A stretch of 64,000 nucleotides of DNA from Sphingobacterium yanglingense (GCF_004363245.1 NZ_SNYV01000011.1:1364001-1428000), one strand, 5' to 3'; numbered from the stretch's first letter, positions 36,630 to 46,130 are shown. The notes: generated by a model from the sequence alone, not told the origin. Made by a program: numbers and translations.

Positions 36630-36679
36630 TAATTATGCGGAAAGAAACGACATAACAGACATTACTTAAAAATCAAATG

Positions 36680-36711
36680 CAAAGGTAACCTATTTTTCTA
36701 AACTCGGCAAG
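36680..36711 (-). promoter_or_regulatory. Promoter of the structured leader RNA / mutS2-like gene
   Basis: On the minus strand CTTG (36711-36708) is followed after 20 bp by TACCTTTG (36687-36680), fitting TTTG-N19-21-TANNTTTG with one mismatch. The predicted start near 36675 gives a leader of about 230 nt that contains the whole structured element. Confidence 0.6.
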
Positions 36712-36838
36712 TACCAAAATTGATTAAAGTAAGCTTGCTGCTCCTCATCTCCAAAAAGAAAGGATAGTCCATCTTATCGAACTCATCTGCATTAGACATG
36801 TAACAATTGTATTTATTCCTCTTCCTTTGTTTTAAAAA

Positions 36839-36890
36839 CAATAAAATCCCACTAAGTTTACCCCGACTTTAGGACCACTTAGTTTTATTG
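36839..36890. repeat. Bulged inverted repeat upstream of the tauE-like gene
   Basis: CAATAAAA (36839-36846) and CTAAGT (36852-36857) pair with ACTTAG (36877-36882) and TTTTATTG (36883-36890), with a short bulge on the left arm and a 19-nt loop. It lies 33 bp before the ATG at 36924 and could be an operator or a leader hairpin. The remaining 36712-36838 shows nothing I can name. Confidence 0.4.
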
Positions 36891-36923
36891 CACAAAGCAA
36901 TCGAATCCCATAAAACGATAAAT

Positions 36924-37757
36924 ATGACAATACTTACTTTTACACTGATTTTATTTCTCGGAACCTTCATTGCTGGATTACTGGGCTCACTCACAGGGTT
37001 GGGCGGAGGCGTTGTTGTTATACCGCTTCTTACTCTACTATTTCATGTTGACATTCGCTATGCCATAGGTGCTGCCTTACTGGCTTCCATCGCCACATCC
37101 TCTGGCGCAGCCACAGCTTATGTAAAAGAAGGAATTACCAATATCAGATTGGGAATGTTTTTAGAGATAGCGACAACAATAGGTGCTGTAATAGGCGCAT
37201 TAATAGCCATATACATGCCGACCAACACCATCGCAATAATTTTTGGTGTAGTGCTTATCTTTTCTGCAATCATGACATTGCGCAAGAAAAATGAACACGC
37301 CCTAGAGGGCGGATCTCCCCTGGCCGAAAAACTAAAACTCAATAGTACCTACCCTGTAGATGGTCAAAAAGTTCCCTACAAACTTACGAACATTGTTGGA
37401 GGCTTTTCTCTTATGGGAGTAGCCGGGGTACTATCAGGACTCTTGGGTATAGGTTCTGGATCGCTAAAGGTATTGGCAATGGATGGCTTAATGAAAATCC
37501 CTTTTAAGGTAAGTACTACTACAAGTAATTTCATGATTGGCGTAACAGCTGCAGCTTCAGCGGTAGTGTATCTGCAGCGAGGTTATATGGATCCAGGTAT
37601 TGCTTTTCCCGTCATTCTAGGCGTTCTTTGTGGCGCTATCACGGGTTCGAAACTTTTGAAAAAAATGAACCCCAAAACACTACGTTTAATATTTGCTATA
37701 GCCATCACCCTGGTTGCATTGCAAATGATTTATAATGGCCTTCAAAACAAGTTCTAA
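36924..37757 (+). CDS. TauE/SafE family sulfite/organosulfonate exporter-like permease
   Basis: The permease is about 277 residues from the ATG at 36924; the frame extends 12 codons further to a TTG without support. It has eight or so hydrophobic helices with the inverted-repeat pattern of the TauE/SafE family. The two glycine-rich entry motifs are GSLTGLGGGVVVIPLL near the start and VLSGLLGIGSGSLKVLA in the middle. The family moves sulfite, sulfonates or related anions across the inner membrane, but substrate cannot be assigned. The DUF1634 gene that habitually accompanies this branch starts 22 bp after its stop codon. Confidence 0.9.
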   Translation: MTILTFTLILFLGTFIAGLLGSLTGLGGGVVVIPLLTLLFHVDIRYAIGAALLASIATSSGAATAYVKEGITNIRLGMFLEIATTIGAVIGALIAIYMPTNTIAIIFGVVLIFSAIMTLRKKNEHALEGGSPLAEKLKLNSTYPVDGQKVPYKLTNIVGGFSLMGVAGVLSGLLGIGSGSLKVLAMDGLMKIPFKVSTTTSNFMIGVTAAASAVVYLQRGYMDPGIAFPVILGVLCGAITGSKLLKKMNPKTLRLIFAIAITLVALQMIYNGLQNKF

Positions 37758-37779
37758 ACAACCTAAAAACCAAGCACCT

Positions 37780-38181
37780 ATGAAACATGTATTCTCAAAA
37801 AACTACTGGAATGATAAAGACATATCCCTCTTAGTAGGGCAAATTCTCCGTATTGGAGTTCTACTAGCCTCCATCACCCTAATAATAGGCGGTATGCTCT
37901 ACTTAACGGTACACGGCAAAGACCCTATCCCCAATTATACCGAATTTATTGGAGAGACAAATGCAAACACCACTATATCGGGGATAATATCGGGTGTCAT
38001 GCAAATCAATGTGCCACAGATTATACAACTTGGCGTTCTATTTCTCATCTGTACGCCTATAGTTCGTGTGATTGGATCACTTGTAGGATTCATTATTGAA
38101 AAAGACACCATGTACATTATCATCACCCTGATTGTACTAGCAGTAATAGTAGGAAGTATAATTAGTGGTCTAAAAGGGTAA
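37780..38181 (+). CDS. DUF1634 membrane protein, partner of the TauE/SafE permease
   Basis: The protein is about 133 residues from the ATG at 37780 (MKHVFSKNYWNDKDI). The longer frame overlaps the end of the permease and is not needed. Three membrane helices are visible, at about 20-45, 78-105 and 110-130. The motif ILRIGVLLASITLIIGGMLYL followed by QLGVLFLICTPIVRV is typical of DUF1634, a family found almost only beside TauE/SafE permeases. It is probably an accessory subunit of the exporter. Its role is inferred from this constant association. Confidence 0.85.
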   Translation: MKHVFSKNYWNDKDISLLVGQILRIGVLLASITLIIGGMLYLTVHGKDPIPNYTEFIGETNANTTISGIISGVMQINVPQIIQLGVLFLICTPIVRVIGSLVGFIIEKDTMYIIITLIVLAVIVGSIISGLKG

Positions 38182-38317
38182 AGCCGACTAAAATGTTAAT
38201 ATAATTTCACCAAAATAAAATATTACAAAATTAAATACCATGTAACAAGCATGAAACAAAACAAACATTAACAATATCTTAACACTTCAAAACAGATTTC
38301 TGTCTTATATTTGTGTA

Positions 38318-38387
38318 TTCATAATTTAGGTTAATAATTGGTTAGTTAAGAACGCCTGTAGCTCCCCGCTACAGGCGTTTTCTTTTT
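38318..38387 (+). ncRNA. Candidate small RNA, copy 1 (conserved 5' part plus terminator hairpin)
   Basis: A perfect -7 element TATATTTG at 38306-38313 predicts a start at about 38318, exactly where similarity to a second copy at 58780 begins (TTCATAATTTAGGTTAA is identical in both). A second conserved block GGTTAGTTA leads into a 12-bp hairpin (AACGCCTGTAGC at 38351-38362, loop TCCCC, complement at 38368-38379) and a T tract ending at 38387. No open frame is present. It lies between the DUF1634 gene and the convergent TlpA-like gene. I do not recognise the family; a plain terminator for the DUF1634 gene is the main alternative. Confidence 0.6.
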
Positions 38388-38398
38388 GTAAAAGTTCC

Positions 38399-39526
38399 CT
38401 AAGGCAAAAGCTCTGCAAGCTTATTATCCAAATCATCACCGTGAAGATTAAATGCGACAATTCGCCCATCAGGTCCTATAAGATAGTTTTGAGGAATCCC
38501 ACGTACACCATACAGCGTAGCCGCAGCATTCTTCCATCCCAACAGATCGCTCACATGATTCCAAGGTAATTGATCTTCCTCTATCGCCTTGATCCAATTC
38601 GCTTTCTTACCTGGACTATCCAAGGAAACTCCCAGTATCGTAAAATTGCGCGACTTGTATTTATGATAAGCAGCTACCACCCGAGGATTTTCTGCCCGGC
38701 AAGGTCCACACCAAGAAGCCCAAAAGTCCAAAAGCACATACTGTCCTCTGAAATCAGAAAGCTTAACGACCTTATCATGGATATCATACTGAACAAAATC
38801 AGGCGCCATCACTCCCACCGCCGTAGTTTTAGCAACAGCAATACGCTGCGCGAAAACCTTTCCCTCAGGAGAGTTTCGCAAATCCGCAGGGAGTGCTTCA
38901 AAAAAACGAGACACTAAGGGTACGTCCATTTCTAAACCAGCCACCTCCTGGAGAGCTACTAAACTAAAGTAAGAATTAGGATGCGTCTTGATATACTCCC
39001 ATTGAATGCCATACTTTTTCTCCCGAATAGGCTCAGTCAACGTGGTCAACTCGTTAATAAAATCTTCGTCATCACGCAGTTCCATAGGGGCATCGTACCA
39101 ACGTTGCTCAATAGCACGGATAGCATTTACAGGCTTTTCTATTAGCTTAGAATAGGCAACAAACTCTGTAGACAACTGAGGTCCTATCAATGTAGCATTT
39201 CGGATAGAATCATCTGCGTTCAAACGTACATTGCCCTTATCCAAATAAAGAATATAGGTATCCCCCATTCCACTTCCAAAATCAGGTCTTTGCGGAGCTA
39301 CAGTGAGCGATATCCGTGTCGGACCGTTCAATATACCTGAAAAGGTAAATTTGCCTTGACGAATATCCGAGCTATCACGTACATTTTCTCCATCAAGACG
39401 ATAAGACAAATACACTTTATCTCCCGGAGTCGACTTCTTAATAGCTCCTTCAATTTTATATTTTTCATTTTGTGCAAACAGCAGCGTTGGCACACACAAT
39501 AGCACACTTATAATAGTTTTTATCAT
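38399..39526 (-). CDS. TlpA-like thioredoxin with DUF4369 N-terminal domain
   Basis: This 375-residue exported protein has a signal peptide ending near LLFAQ. A DUF4369 beta-domain covers about 22-110, a helical linker follows, and the C-terminal thioredoxin/AhpC-TSA domain covers about 238-375 with the active site WCGPC (Cys273, Cys276). A cis-Pro (GIPQNY) completes the thioredoxin fold. Such proteins perform thiol-disulfide exchange in the periplasm. It is the last gene of a sigma/FecR/SusC/SusD locus (36 bp after susD), an association common in Sphingobacteriaceae and still unexplained. Confidence 0.9.
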   Translation of the reverse strand: MIKTIISVLLCVPTLLFAQNEKYKIEGAIKKSTPGDKVYLSYRLDGENVRDSSDIRQGKFTFSGILNGPTRISLTVAPQRPDFGSGMGDTYILYLDKGNVRLNADDSIRNATLIGPQLSTEFVAYSKLIEKPVNAIRAIEQRWYDAPMELRDDEDFINELTTLTEPIREKKYGIQWEYIKTHPNSYFSLVALQEVAGLEMDVPLVSRFFEALPADLRNSPEGKVFAQRIAVAKTTAVGVMAPDFVQYDIHDKVVKLSDFRGQYVLLDFWASWCGPCRAENPRVVAAYHKYKSRNFTILGVSLDSPGKKANWIKAIEEDQLPWNHVSDLLGWKNAAATLYGVRGIPQNYLIGPDGRIVAFNLHGDDLDNKLAELLP

Positions 39527-39562
39527 CGGATTAAATTATTATCATTTATATAGTTATTAGTC

Positions 39563-41107
39563 CTAAAATGAAGCGGGTAAATAAGGATCATTATTAGGTT
39601 GCAAACCCCATTGTGGGTTGAAGGAAATAATCGAATTACTGATCTGTAAGGTATAGTATTTACTCTTCACATCCGCAGCATAAGACTTTCCATCAATGAC
39701 ATGTTCGATACGCGTCTTGCACCACGGCTTTCCACTATCCAAAGCCAGACGCTTTATATCCAATACACGCTGGAACGAAGCCATTGGGAGTTCCCTACGA
39801 CGTTCTTTTAAAATCTCATACAACAAGGCATCTTTATCTAATGAACTACCCCCCGCCAAATCAGTGGTATTTCCGCTATACCTATATTTACGCAACAAAT
39901 TAAGGTCTTGTAAAGCGAGTCCTAACCTACCATTTCGGGCATTGGCTTCCGAACGCATCAATAAGAGTTCTGGGTAAGTCAATCCTGCATTGCTGATCAT
40001 CTTACTATCCTTCATATAATACCGCTGTATCCCGTCGTTGTAACGCACACCACCCACAGTAGTCGAATAGCCCAATTTCTTCAGGGCAAACAACTTATAG
40101 CGCTTATCACTATTCGTATCAAAAAGACTCAAAAACTCATCAGAAGGATAACTATTCGTACCTACAGGTCCCGTTCTAAAGAGAAGAAATTCGCGATTAT
40201 TGGTCTGAAAATGCAAATTATCAGGCCCTTGTAGATCTAACACCGTCTCCACGTCCGTACCTGGAGTTGGTGTCGCATTGTCATCTGGTCTATAAAAGAA
40301 GTCATTGTAATTATAGATAAGATTATCGGCATTTCCCTTCGCGCTTAACGCCTTCGTCCAGGCTAGATCTGCATGTTCCGACATCTTTACCCAATCCCGC
40401 TTATACATATACAGTTGTGCCAAAAGTGCATGTACCGTAGTAATACTCGCACGTGATGGGTTAGCAACATGAAGAGGGGCATCTAGAGCCTCCAATAGAT
40501 CTCGTTCTACTAAATCCATTATTTCACCCGTAGTCGATAATCCAGGATGCGGTTCATTTGGAGAGCTCGCTTTGCGATAAGGTAATACTCGGGTATCATT
40601 ACTCCCACTTGGATCAAACATAGGACCATAAGCCAAGCCACCCACCATATAACTCCACGCTCGACCTGCCTTCGCTTGGGCGATAAGCATTTTACCTAAA
40701 TCCGAATCCTGAGCATTCAATTTCGTAACCTCATCAATCACAACATTAAAAATGCCCGCAGCTTTATAGATTGCATTGTCCCAGGTAGGAGCTGATTTAT
40801 TCGGATCAAAGTAAGGATAGTAAAATTTATATGCAGCTAAACGCTCTACATTAGGATTCGTGTTCAAAAACAGATATTTGGCCTGATTATCACTAATCCT
40901 TAAATTATCTCCTAAGTGAGCATAAAAACTACCTCTGTTATTATCAACAAAAAACAGTTCAACTGTATTATTACTGTTCAATAAATTCTCCAGATCTTCG
41001 ACCTTAGTAGGTATAAGTTGACCTACAGGTTTCACATCCAAAAATTTCGTACAACTACTATTAATCAAAAGACCCGTCAATAGAATCGTTAATATATTTC
41101 TTCTCAT
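39563..41107 (-). CDS. susD-like: RagB/SusD family lipoprotein of locus 3
   Basis: This 514-residue lipoprotein (lipobox NSSC near residue 19) has the SusD fold. It shows LIAQAKAGRAWSYMVGGLAYGPMF near 143, the domain with ASITTVHALLAQLYMYKRDW, and the C-terminal ILKERRRELPMASFQRVLDIKRL. It is 20 bp downstream of the susC-like gene and 36 bp upstream of the TlpA-like gene. It differs from the other two SusD proteins in having the RRRELP signature in place of EGHRW, typical of the SusD branch that travels with TlpA-type thioredoxins. The ligand is unknown. Confidence 0.92.
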   Translation of the reverse strand: MRRNILTILLTGLLINSSCTKFLDVKPVGQLIPTKVEDLENLLNSNNTVELFFVDNNRGSFYAHLGDNLRISDNQAKYLFLNTNPNVERLAAYKFYYPYFDPNKSAPTWDNAIYKAAGIFNVVIDEVTKLNAQDSDLGKMLIAQAKAGRAWSYMVGGLAYGPMFDPSGSNDTRVLPYRKASSPNEPHPGLSTTGEIMDLVERDLLEALDAPLHVANPSRASITTVHALLAQLYMYKRDWVKMSEHADLAWTKALSAKGNADNLIYNYNDFFYRPDDNATPTPGTDVETVLDLQGPDNLHFQTNNREFLLFRTGPVGTNSYPSDEFLSLFDTNSDKRYKLFALKKLGYSTTVGGVRYNDGIQRYYMKDSKMISNAGLTYPELLLMRSEANARNGRLGLALQDLNLLRKYRYSGNTTDLAGGSSLDKDALLYEILKERRRELPMASFQRVLDIKRLALDSGKPWCKTRIEHVIDGKSYAADVKSKYYTLQISNSIISFNPQWGLQPNNDPYLPASF

Positions 41108-41127
41108 GTCTAATAATATCTTAATTG

Positions 41128-44100
41128 TTAGAAACCGATTTTTAAACCAATGAAAAACTCTCTTGGCACAGGCAGAGAACTAAAGGATTGTTCCTTTTCG
41201 TAGGTGGCACCTCCAGAAATATTCTGCTCGGCAGTCTCCGGATCGATATCCACTCCCTTAGCGGTCACATAAAACAAATTACGTCCCTGCACATATACCT
41301 GCGCATTGGGGATATGCAATGATTTCGTGTACCGGCTCAAATCATATGTCAGAGTCACATCGCGTAGTTTGGCATAACTTGCATTCCCGATAAGACGGTC
41401 TATAAAAGGAAAATAAAACATATCCATATTCCAACTTTGTAATACAGGATAAATCGTATTATTGGTAGAAGATTCAGGATTCCAACGTTGCCCTACTGTC
41501 CTAGTTTGGATATTCGAACCCGCAAACCCATCCTTACGATATTTATGGCCAAGTTTAGCAATCATCATAAATGAAAGATTCAGATCTTTATAAGTAAAAT
41601 TATTAGTCAATGCCATATCCCATTTAGGTCTTAGCGTTCCTTGATATACCATATCCGGAATTTTTGCCCCACCGATAAGAATGATCTGACCATCTTTGTT
41701 ATAAACCTGGGTCTGTCCAATATCGTTCAATCCAGCAAATTTATATCCCCACAAAGACGTTGCAGGATACCCCTCTACAAGTACTCCGGCACCAGCAGTC
41801 AAATGTATTGGAGATGTACGGTTCACACGATAGTAATTCACCTTATTAATATTCAAAGAGACATTCGGTGACACCATCCACCGAAAATCAGTTCCCTCTA
41901 CAACCCGTACATTCAAGCCAAGCTCAATACCATGATTACGCATCGCCCCCACATTTCGGACCAAAGAACCATATCCAAAAGTTGGGTCAATAGCATCGCC
42001 AGTCAACAGATCTGTACTCTCCTTGTTATAATAATCGAAAGAGCCTTCCACTCGGTTTTTGAATAAACCAAAGTCTATCCCGATATTCGCAATAGTCGTC
42101 TTTTCCCAACGAAGCTGATCATTAGGAGGGGAAGCTACATTATAAGCAATACCGCCTGTAGTTGGTGAATAACTTCCTGCCCGTAAAATCATTGATGGAC
42201 CATTATTCAAAGAAATATTACCATTTATCCCATAAGACCCACGCACAAATAACTTATTCACAAGTTCGCTATCCCAGAACTTTTCATTACTCAACTTATA
42301 TGTCCCTCCCAACGACCACATCGGTTTATAACGATACTTCTTGCTTGTACCAAAGAAGTTGGTCATATCCATACGGATACTACCGCTAAGGATAAAACGA
42401 TTATCATACTCGTATGACGAATTACCATACCAGGAGACAAAACGAGTATCCCTGTACTTAAACTCACCATTCGTCATACCCGGAAAAGTTGCTTCAAACA
42501 ACATGTCCGAATCATAGAGTCCTCCCAGATAGTCTTTAATATTCACAGGGATAAAACTTCCAGCGATAGGATTATATCCAAATCGTGACGCTAGCTCATT
42601 ATTATCAAAAGTTAACTTTCTAACCTCATTTCCAAATAGAGCATGAATACGATGCTTCCCTTCCCCCAAAATGGTATTATAGTTCAATTGCGACCTCAAC
42701 GTCCAAGACTCGTTAAGATTCCTATTCTCGTTAATCACGCCCCCCTCTGGCAAATAATGTAAGGCAGGATTAGACCGAGAAGTCGCATCATTATAAGCGA
42801 TACGGATATCATAAGCATCGCCTGATTGAAAACCCTGTGTCAAGGTATTACCTTTTTCCCAGTTTCCACCGATTTCTGCAGTAAGACCAGCCAGCAACTG
42901 AGCTCGTAAAAATCCAGTAATACGAGACGAGAACGACTTGCCGGTATAACGGCTTTTATCAAAATCCTCTATCGGGTTATAATCCCAGCGTTTCATACCT
43001 GGTGTATTCCGATACGTTTCCTCTTTATATTGGCTCAATCCCCAGACTGGAGCAGGATTTCCTGCTTCATCCCATAAATTGGTATACGGCTGTAGCATAG
43101 TTTGCAGAGACCAACTTGTCAGCGCTGAAAAATCATAACCGACAGGATTGGTACCCCATTGATTCGTCACCAACATACTACTCGACTCCGAGTTATTAAC
43201 CACAAAATTAGCAGACGCTCCGGCCGTCAGGAATGAAAAAGGTTTCCATTCGTTCTTCAGATCAAAAGTCAACCGCTTACTATGATTGTTGATTATATTC
43301 TGTTGGGATGCCAAATAGTTAACAGCAATATTATAAGTATATTCCTCACTACCTCCACCAATACCTATATTATGTTGATGGTTAGTCTCTGGACGAAAGA
43401 AGGCTTGTTCAATCTGTTTCAGTCCATCTACTTTTTTCAGTGATTCAATTTCTCTATTCGCTTCCTCTTCTGTGATTTTCCCCTCACGTACCTGCATCAA
43501 TAAATAGGTCACACGGCTCATATTGTAAGAGTCCATAGGAGATGCGGCATCTGGATCAAGATTAAACAATTCAATCTCCGCATCGATGTAATCTGCCGAA
43601 GACGCTTTGTTCAAGCGTCGGAGATTAGGACGTTGCACAGCATTAAAGAAACCCGAATAATGTAACCTCGGCTTACCCGAAAGCCCATTCTTCGTTGTCA
43701 CTACAATAACACCATTTGCCGCTCTAGAGCCATAAATCGAAGCTGCGACACCGTCCTTCAAAACAGTAACACTACTGATATTCATCGGATTCAAATCCTC
43801 AAGACGTCCTTCGATAGGATAGCCATCAACGACAAGAAGCGGAGTCATCTGTGCCGTAAAAGTAGAAACCCCTCTAATCTCCACATTCCCGGTACGGTCT
43901 ATAACCAATCCCGAAATCTGTCCTTCCAACGCATTCTTAATGCCCGTGGCCAGCTTTCGTTCCAATTGTTCACCACTGACATAACCAAAAGCTCCCGTCA
44001 TCCGTTCCTTAGAAACAGTTTGGTACCCCGTATTAATCTGCACAGTAGCTTCTTCTAGCGTAGACTCTTGAGGAGACAAGACAATCGTCTCCATATTAGC

Positions 44101-44733
44101 CATAGCACGCAATGTGCGGGATTGATACCCTACATACGTCACCAACAAAGACACCTCCGAAGATCCTACAGTCAAAGCAAATACTCCATTCCCATCTGTA
44201 ACTGCGCCTGCACGCTGTCCTTGGACAGAAATAGTAACACCAGCCAACGGCCGTCCATTTTCGTCTACCACCTTTCCTGTAATACGTTGCTGCAGATCAG
44301 AGGCCTCATCGGCCTTCATTCCTACTACATCGGTCTTTGTTTTTGCAACCTGACGGTTCAGGCTAATCAATTTCCCATTTACAGTGTAAGTCAATGGCTG
44401 CCCTGCAAATAGTACAGGTAGCACTTCTAGTATATCCTTCTCCTTAACCTCAAAATCTACAGGTTTAGCATCCTTAAAATCCTGATCGCTATAGATAAAC
44501 GAATACCCACTTTGTTTTCTAAGTTCCGTCAATACTGACTTTAAATTGCCCTTTTTGACAGAAAGAGAAACACGCTGAGCTAATAAACTTGCCGAAGCCT
44601 GAAGAGAAAAGGCAAATGTCAAAAAGATAATTAACTTCATAATAACACCAATACCTGTCGGTTTACATGTGACAAATCGAGCAATACATCGCCACAGCAA
44701 TGTCCGCACCTTGTCAAGGTTTCTAAGATTCAT
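41128..44733 (-). CDS. susC-like: SusC/RagA TonB-linked outer-membrane protein with STN domain (locus 3)
   Basis: The product is about 1200 residues from the preferred ATG at 44733 (MNLRNLDKVRTLL). The frame extends further upstream, and an ATG just before MKLIIFLTFAFSL would also give a signal peptide. An STN domain (VSLSVKKGNLKSVLTELRKQSGYSFIY) follows, then a carboxypeptidase-like regulatory domain (ITGKVVDENGRPLAGVTISV), the plug with LLVVDGYPIEGRLED and NISSVTVLKDGVAASIYGSR, and a barrel ending in FFIGLKIGF. The STN domain and the upstream fecR/sigma genes point to ligand-controlled transcription, as in locus 1. The long basic N-terminal extension is a feature of Sphingobacteriaceae SusC proteins. 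Confidence 0.93.
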   Translation of the reverse strand: MNLRNLDKVRTLLWRCIARFVTCKPTGIGVIMKLIIFLTFAFSLQASASLLAQRVSLSVKKGNLKSVLTELRKQSGYSFIYSDQDFKDAKPVDFEVKEKDILEVLPVLFAGQPLTYTVNGKLISLNRQVAKTKTDVVGMKADEASDLQQRITGKVVDENGRPLAGVTISVQGQRAGAVTDGNGVFALTVGSSEVSLLVTYVGYQSRTLRAMANMETIVLSPQESTLEEATVQINTGYQTVSKERMTGAFGYVSGEQLERKLATGIKNALEGQISGLVIDRTGNVEIRGVSTFTAQMTPLLVVDGYPIEGRLEDLNPMNISSVTVLKDGVAASIYGSRAANGVIVVTTKNGLSGKPRLHYSGFFNAVQRPNLRRLNKASSADYIDAEIELFNLDPDAASPMDSYNMSRVTYLLMQVREGKITEEEANREIESLKKVDGLKQIEQAFFRPETNHQHNIGIGGGSEEYTYNIAVNYLASQQNIINNHSKRLTFDLKNEWKPFSFLTAGASANFVVNNSESSSMLVTNQWGTNPVGYDFSALTSWSLQTMLQPYTNLWDEAGNPAPVWGLSQYKEETYRNTPGMKRWDYNPIEDFDKSRYTGKSFSSRITGFLRAQLLAGLTAEIGGNWEKGNTLTQGFQSGDAYDIRIAYNDATSRSNPALHYLPEGGVINENRNLNESWTLRSQLNYNTILGEGKHRIHALFGNEVRKLTFDNNELASRFGYNPIAGSFIPVNIKDYLGGLYDSDMLFEATFPGMTNGEFKYRDTRFVSWYGNSSYEYDNRFILSGSIRMDMTNFFGTSKKYRYKPMWSLGGTYKLSNEKFWDSELVNKLFVRGSYGINGNISLNNGPSMILRAGSYSPTTGGIAYNVASPPNDQLRWEKTTIANIGIDFGLFKNRVEGSFDYYNKESTDLLTGDAIDPTFGYGSLVRNVGAMRNHGIELGLNVRVVEGTDFRWMVSPNVSLNINKVNYYRVNRTSPIHLTAGAGVLVEGYPATSLWGYKFAGLNDIGQTQVYNKDGQIILIGGAKIPDMVYQGTLRPKWDMALTNNFTYKDLNLSFMMIAKLGHKYRKDGFAGSNIQTRTVGQRWNPESSTNNTIYPVLQSWNMDMFYFPFIDRLIGNASYAKLRDVTLTYDLSRYTKSLHIPNAQVYVQGRNLFYVTAKGVDIDPETAEQNISGGATYEKEQSFSSLPVPREFFIGLKIGF

Positions 44734-44960
44734 AAATTTAAATTTCCCCTGCAAAAGCAATCCTAGTGAATCCACATCATAAAATCCTACAATACACATC
44801 AAATTAGCTATTTATGTTCACGAGGATATTGATTACTTTTGTCAGGTTAGGTTAGTAAAAAAATTCTTTCAACATAATTTTTGATATTCCCTGACACTCG
44901 GTCGTAGGTGTTGGTAGCATCTACGGCCTCTCTCATGACAAAGAATAGTAGTTCTAGTAC

Positions 44961-46130
44961 CTAATTCTTAATCATAAACCTCCTTCCATTTTGCTCAAAT
45001 TTAATATTCAATTGCCCCTCGATGCCCTTCAAAAGCACATCGATAGGAAGCTTGTTCGATACCTCCCCAGACATCGTTTCTATCGGTAGATTGGTCTTTC
45101 CAGTAACAAACTCAACATCATACCATCGCTCTATTTGTTTAAGAACCTCTTGTATATTTTGTTTCTCCAATACAATAACACCATCTTTCCACGCAGTATA
45201 CTCTTCCACATTAACCCCGGTTTTAACACGGACACGACCATTCTTTGTCAAGGCCTGCATGCCAGGTTTCAGCTGAAACTGTTCGTCCATGTCTCTCACT
45301 CCCACCTGTACACTACCCCTTACCAATGTGGTTGTCGTGGCTTCGTCGTTTTCATAAGCCGATACATTGAACGCTGTACCCAAAACCTCAATATCCTGAC
45401 CTTTGCTTTTCACAATAAAAGGCCTATCCACCATATGCTGTACATCAAAAAATCCCTCACCCTTCAGATGGACAACACGTGCAGTACCCGTAAAAGTAAC
45501 AGGATATGTCAACTCTGACTCTGAATTCAACCAAACTTTACTTCCATCCGGCAATATCAACTGATACTGACCTGCCCGCGGCACACTAAGAGTCGCAAAG
45601 GTCACCTCCTGAGAAAGAGAAGACACAGCAGCGCCACTCGCATAACGGATCCCCTTATCATCAATACGAATTCCTTTTTCATCCGCATCCAACACCATCT
45701 TATCGCCGTTGGAAAGAGTCAGAAGAGCTTTGTTCCCTCCTGGTACTATGCCATCTGCTATAACCGCATCTTCAACAGTATTCCCAACTTTAGTCTTTAG
45801 TAGAAAGTAGCCCCCAACGGTCAAAACCAAAAAGACCGCAGCTGCTGCATAGCGCATAAAAAGTCTATTTGACCAAAATCTATTCCTCACCTCTTCCTTA
45901 ATCAAGTTATGTTCTCGCGCCTTGCCCATAAAAGTATCCCAACTTCCTTTGCAATCCAACTTCTCGTATACAGTTAGGGCATCGGCAGTTTCTTCAACTA
46001 AATGTTTAAGCTCCTTAAACTGCATTGACTCTGCAGGTGAAAATTGACCCTCTAATTGAGAATCTGAATTCAGTTGCTCAAGAAACTTATCCCAATCGGG
46101 CTCTTCGGGGGAAAACTTTTTTGACTCCAT
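44961..46130 (-). CDS. fecR-like: FecR family anti-sigma factor (DUF4974 C-terminus), locus 3
   Basis: The protein is about 389 residues from the ATG at 46130 (MESKKFSPEEPDW); the frame also opens six codons upstream at a TTG. A membrane helix lies at about 89-108 (YAAAAVFLVLTVGGYFLL). The periplasmic FecR domain has LSVPRAGQYQLILPDGSKVWLNSESELTYP and LKGEGFFDVQHM. The C-terminal DUF4974 domain covers about 315-389. It sits between the sigma gene and susC, and should transmit the STN signal of that transporter. It is longer than the locus-1 FecR, mainly through an extra segment before the FecR domain (GIVPGGNKALLTLSNGDKMV). Confidence 0.92.
   Translation of the reverse strand: MESKKFSPEEPDWDKFLEQLNSDSQLEGQFSPAESMQFKELKHLVEETADALTVYEKLDCKGSWDTFMGKAREHNLIKEEVRNRFWSNRLFMRYAAAAVFLVLTVGGYFLLKTKVGNTVEDAVIADGIVPGGNKALLTLSNGDKMVLDADEKGIRIDDKGIRYASGAAVSSLSQEVTFATLSVPRAGQYQLILPDGSKVWLNSESELTYPVTFTGTARVVHLKGEGFFDVQHMVDRPFIVKSKGQDIEVLGTAFNVSAYENDEATTTTLVRGSVQVGVRDMDEQFQLKPGMQALTKNGRVRVKTGVNVEEYTAWKDGVIVLEKQNIQEVLKQIERWYDVEFVTGKTNLPIETMSGEVSNKLPIDVLLKGIEGQLNIKFEQNGRRFMIKN

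Noticed and set aside
44068..44412. 114-codon plus-strand frame opposite the locus-3 SusC gene
   Set aside because: It is a shadow of the conserved carboxypeptidase-like regulatory domain and plug region of SusC.
44841..44855. GGTTAGGTTAGT near the locus-3 SusC gene, similar to part of the small-RNA family
   Set aside because: It has no hairpin, no T tract and no conserved 5' block.
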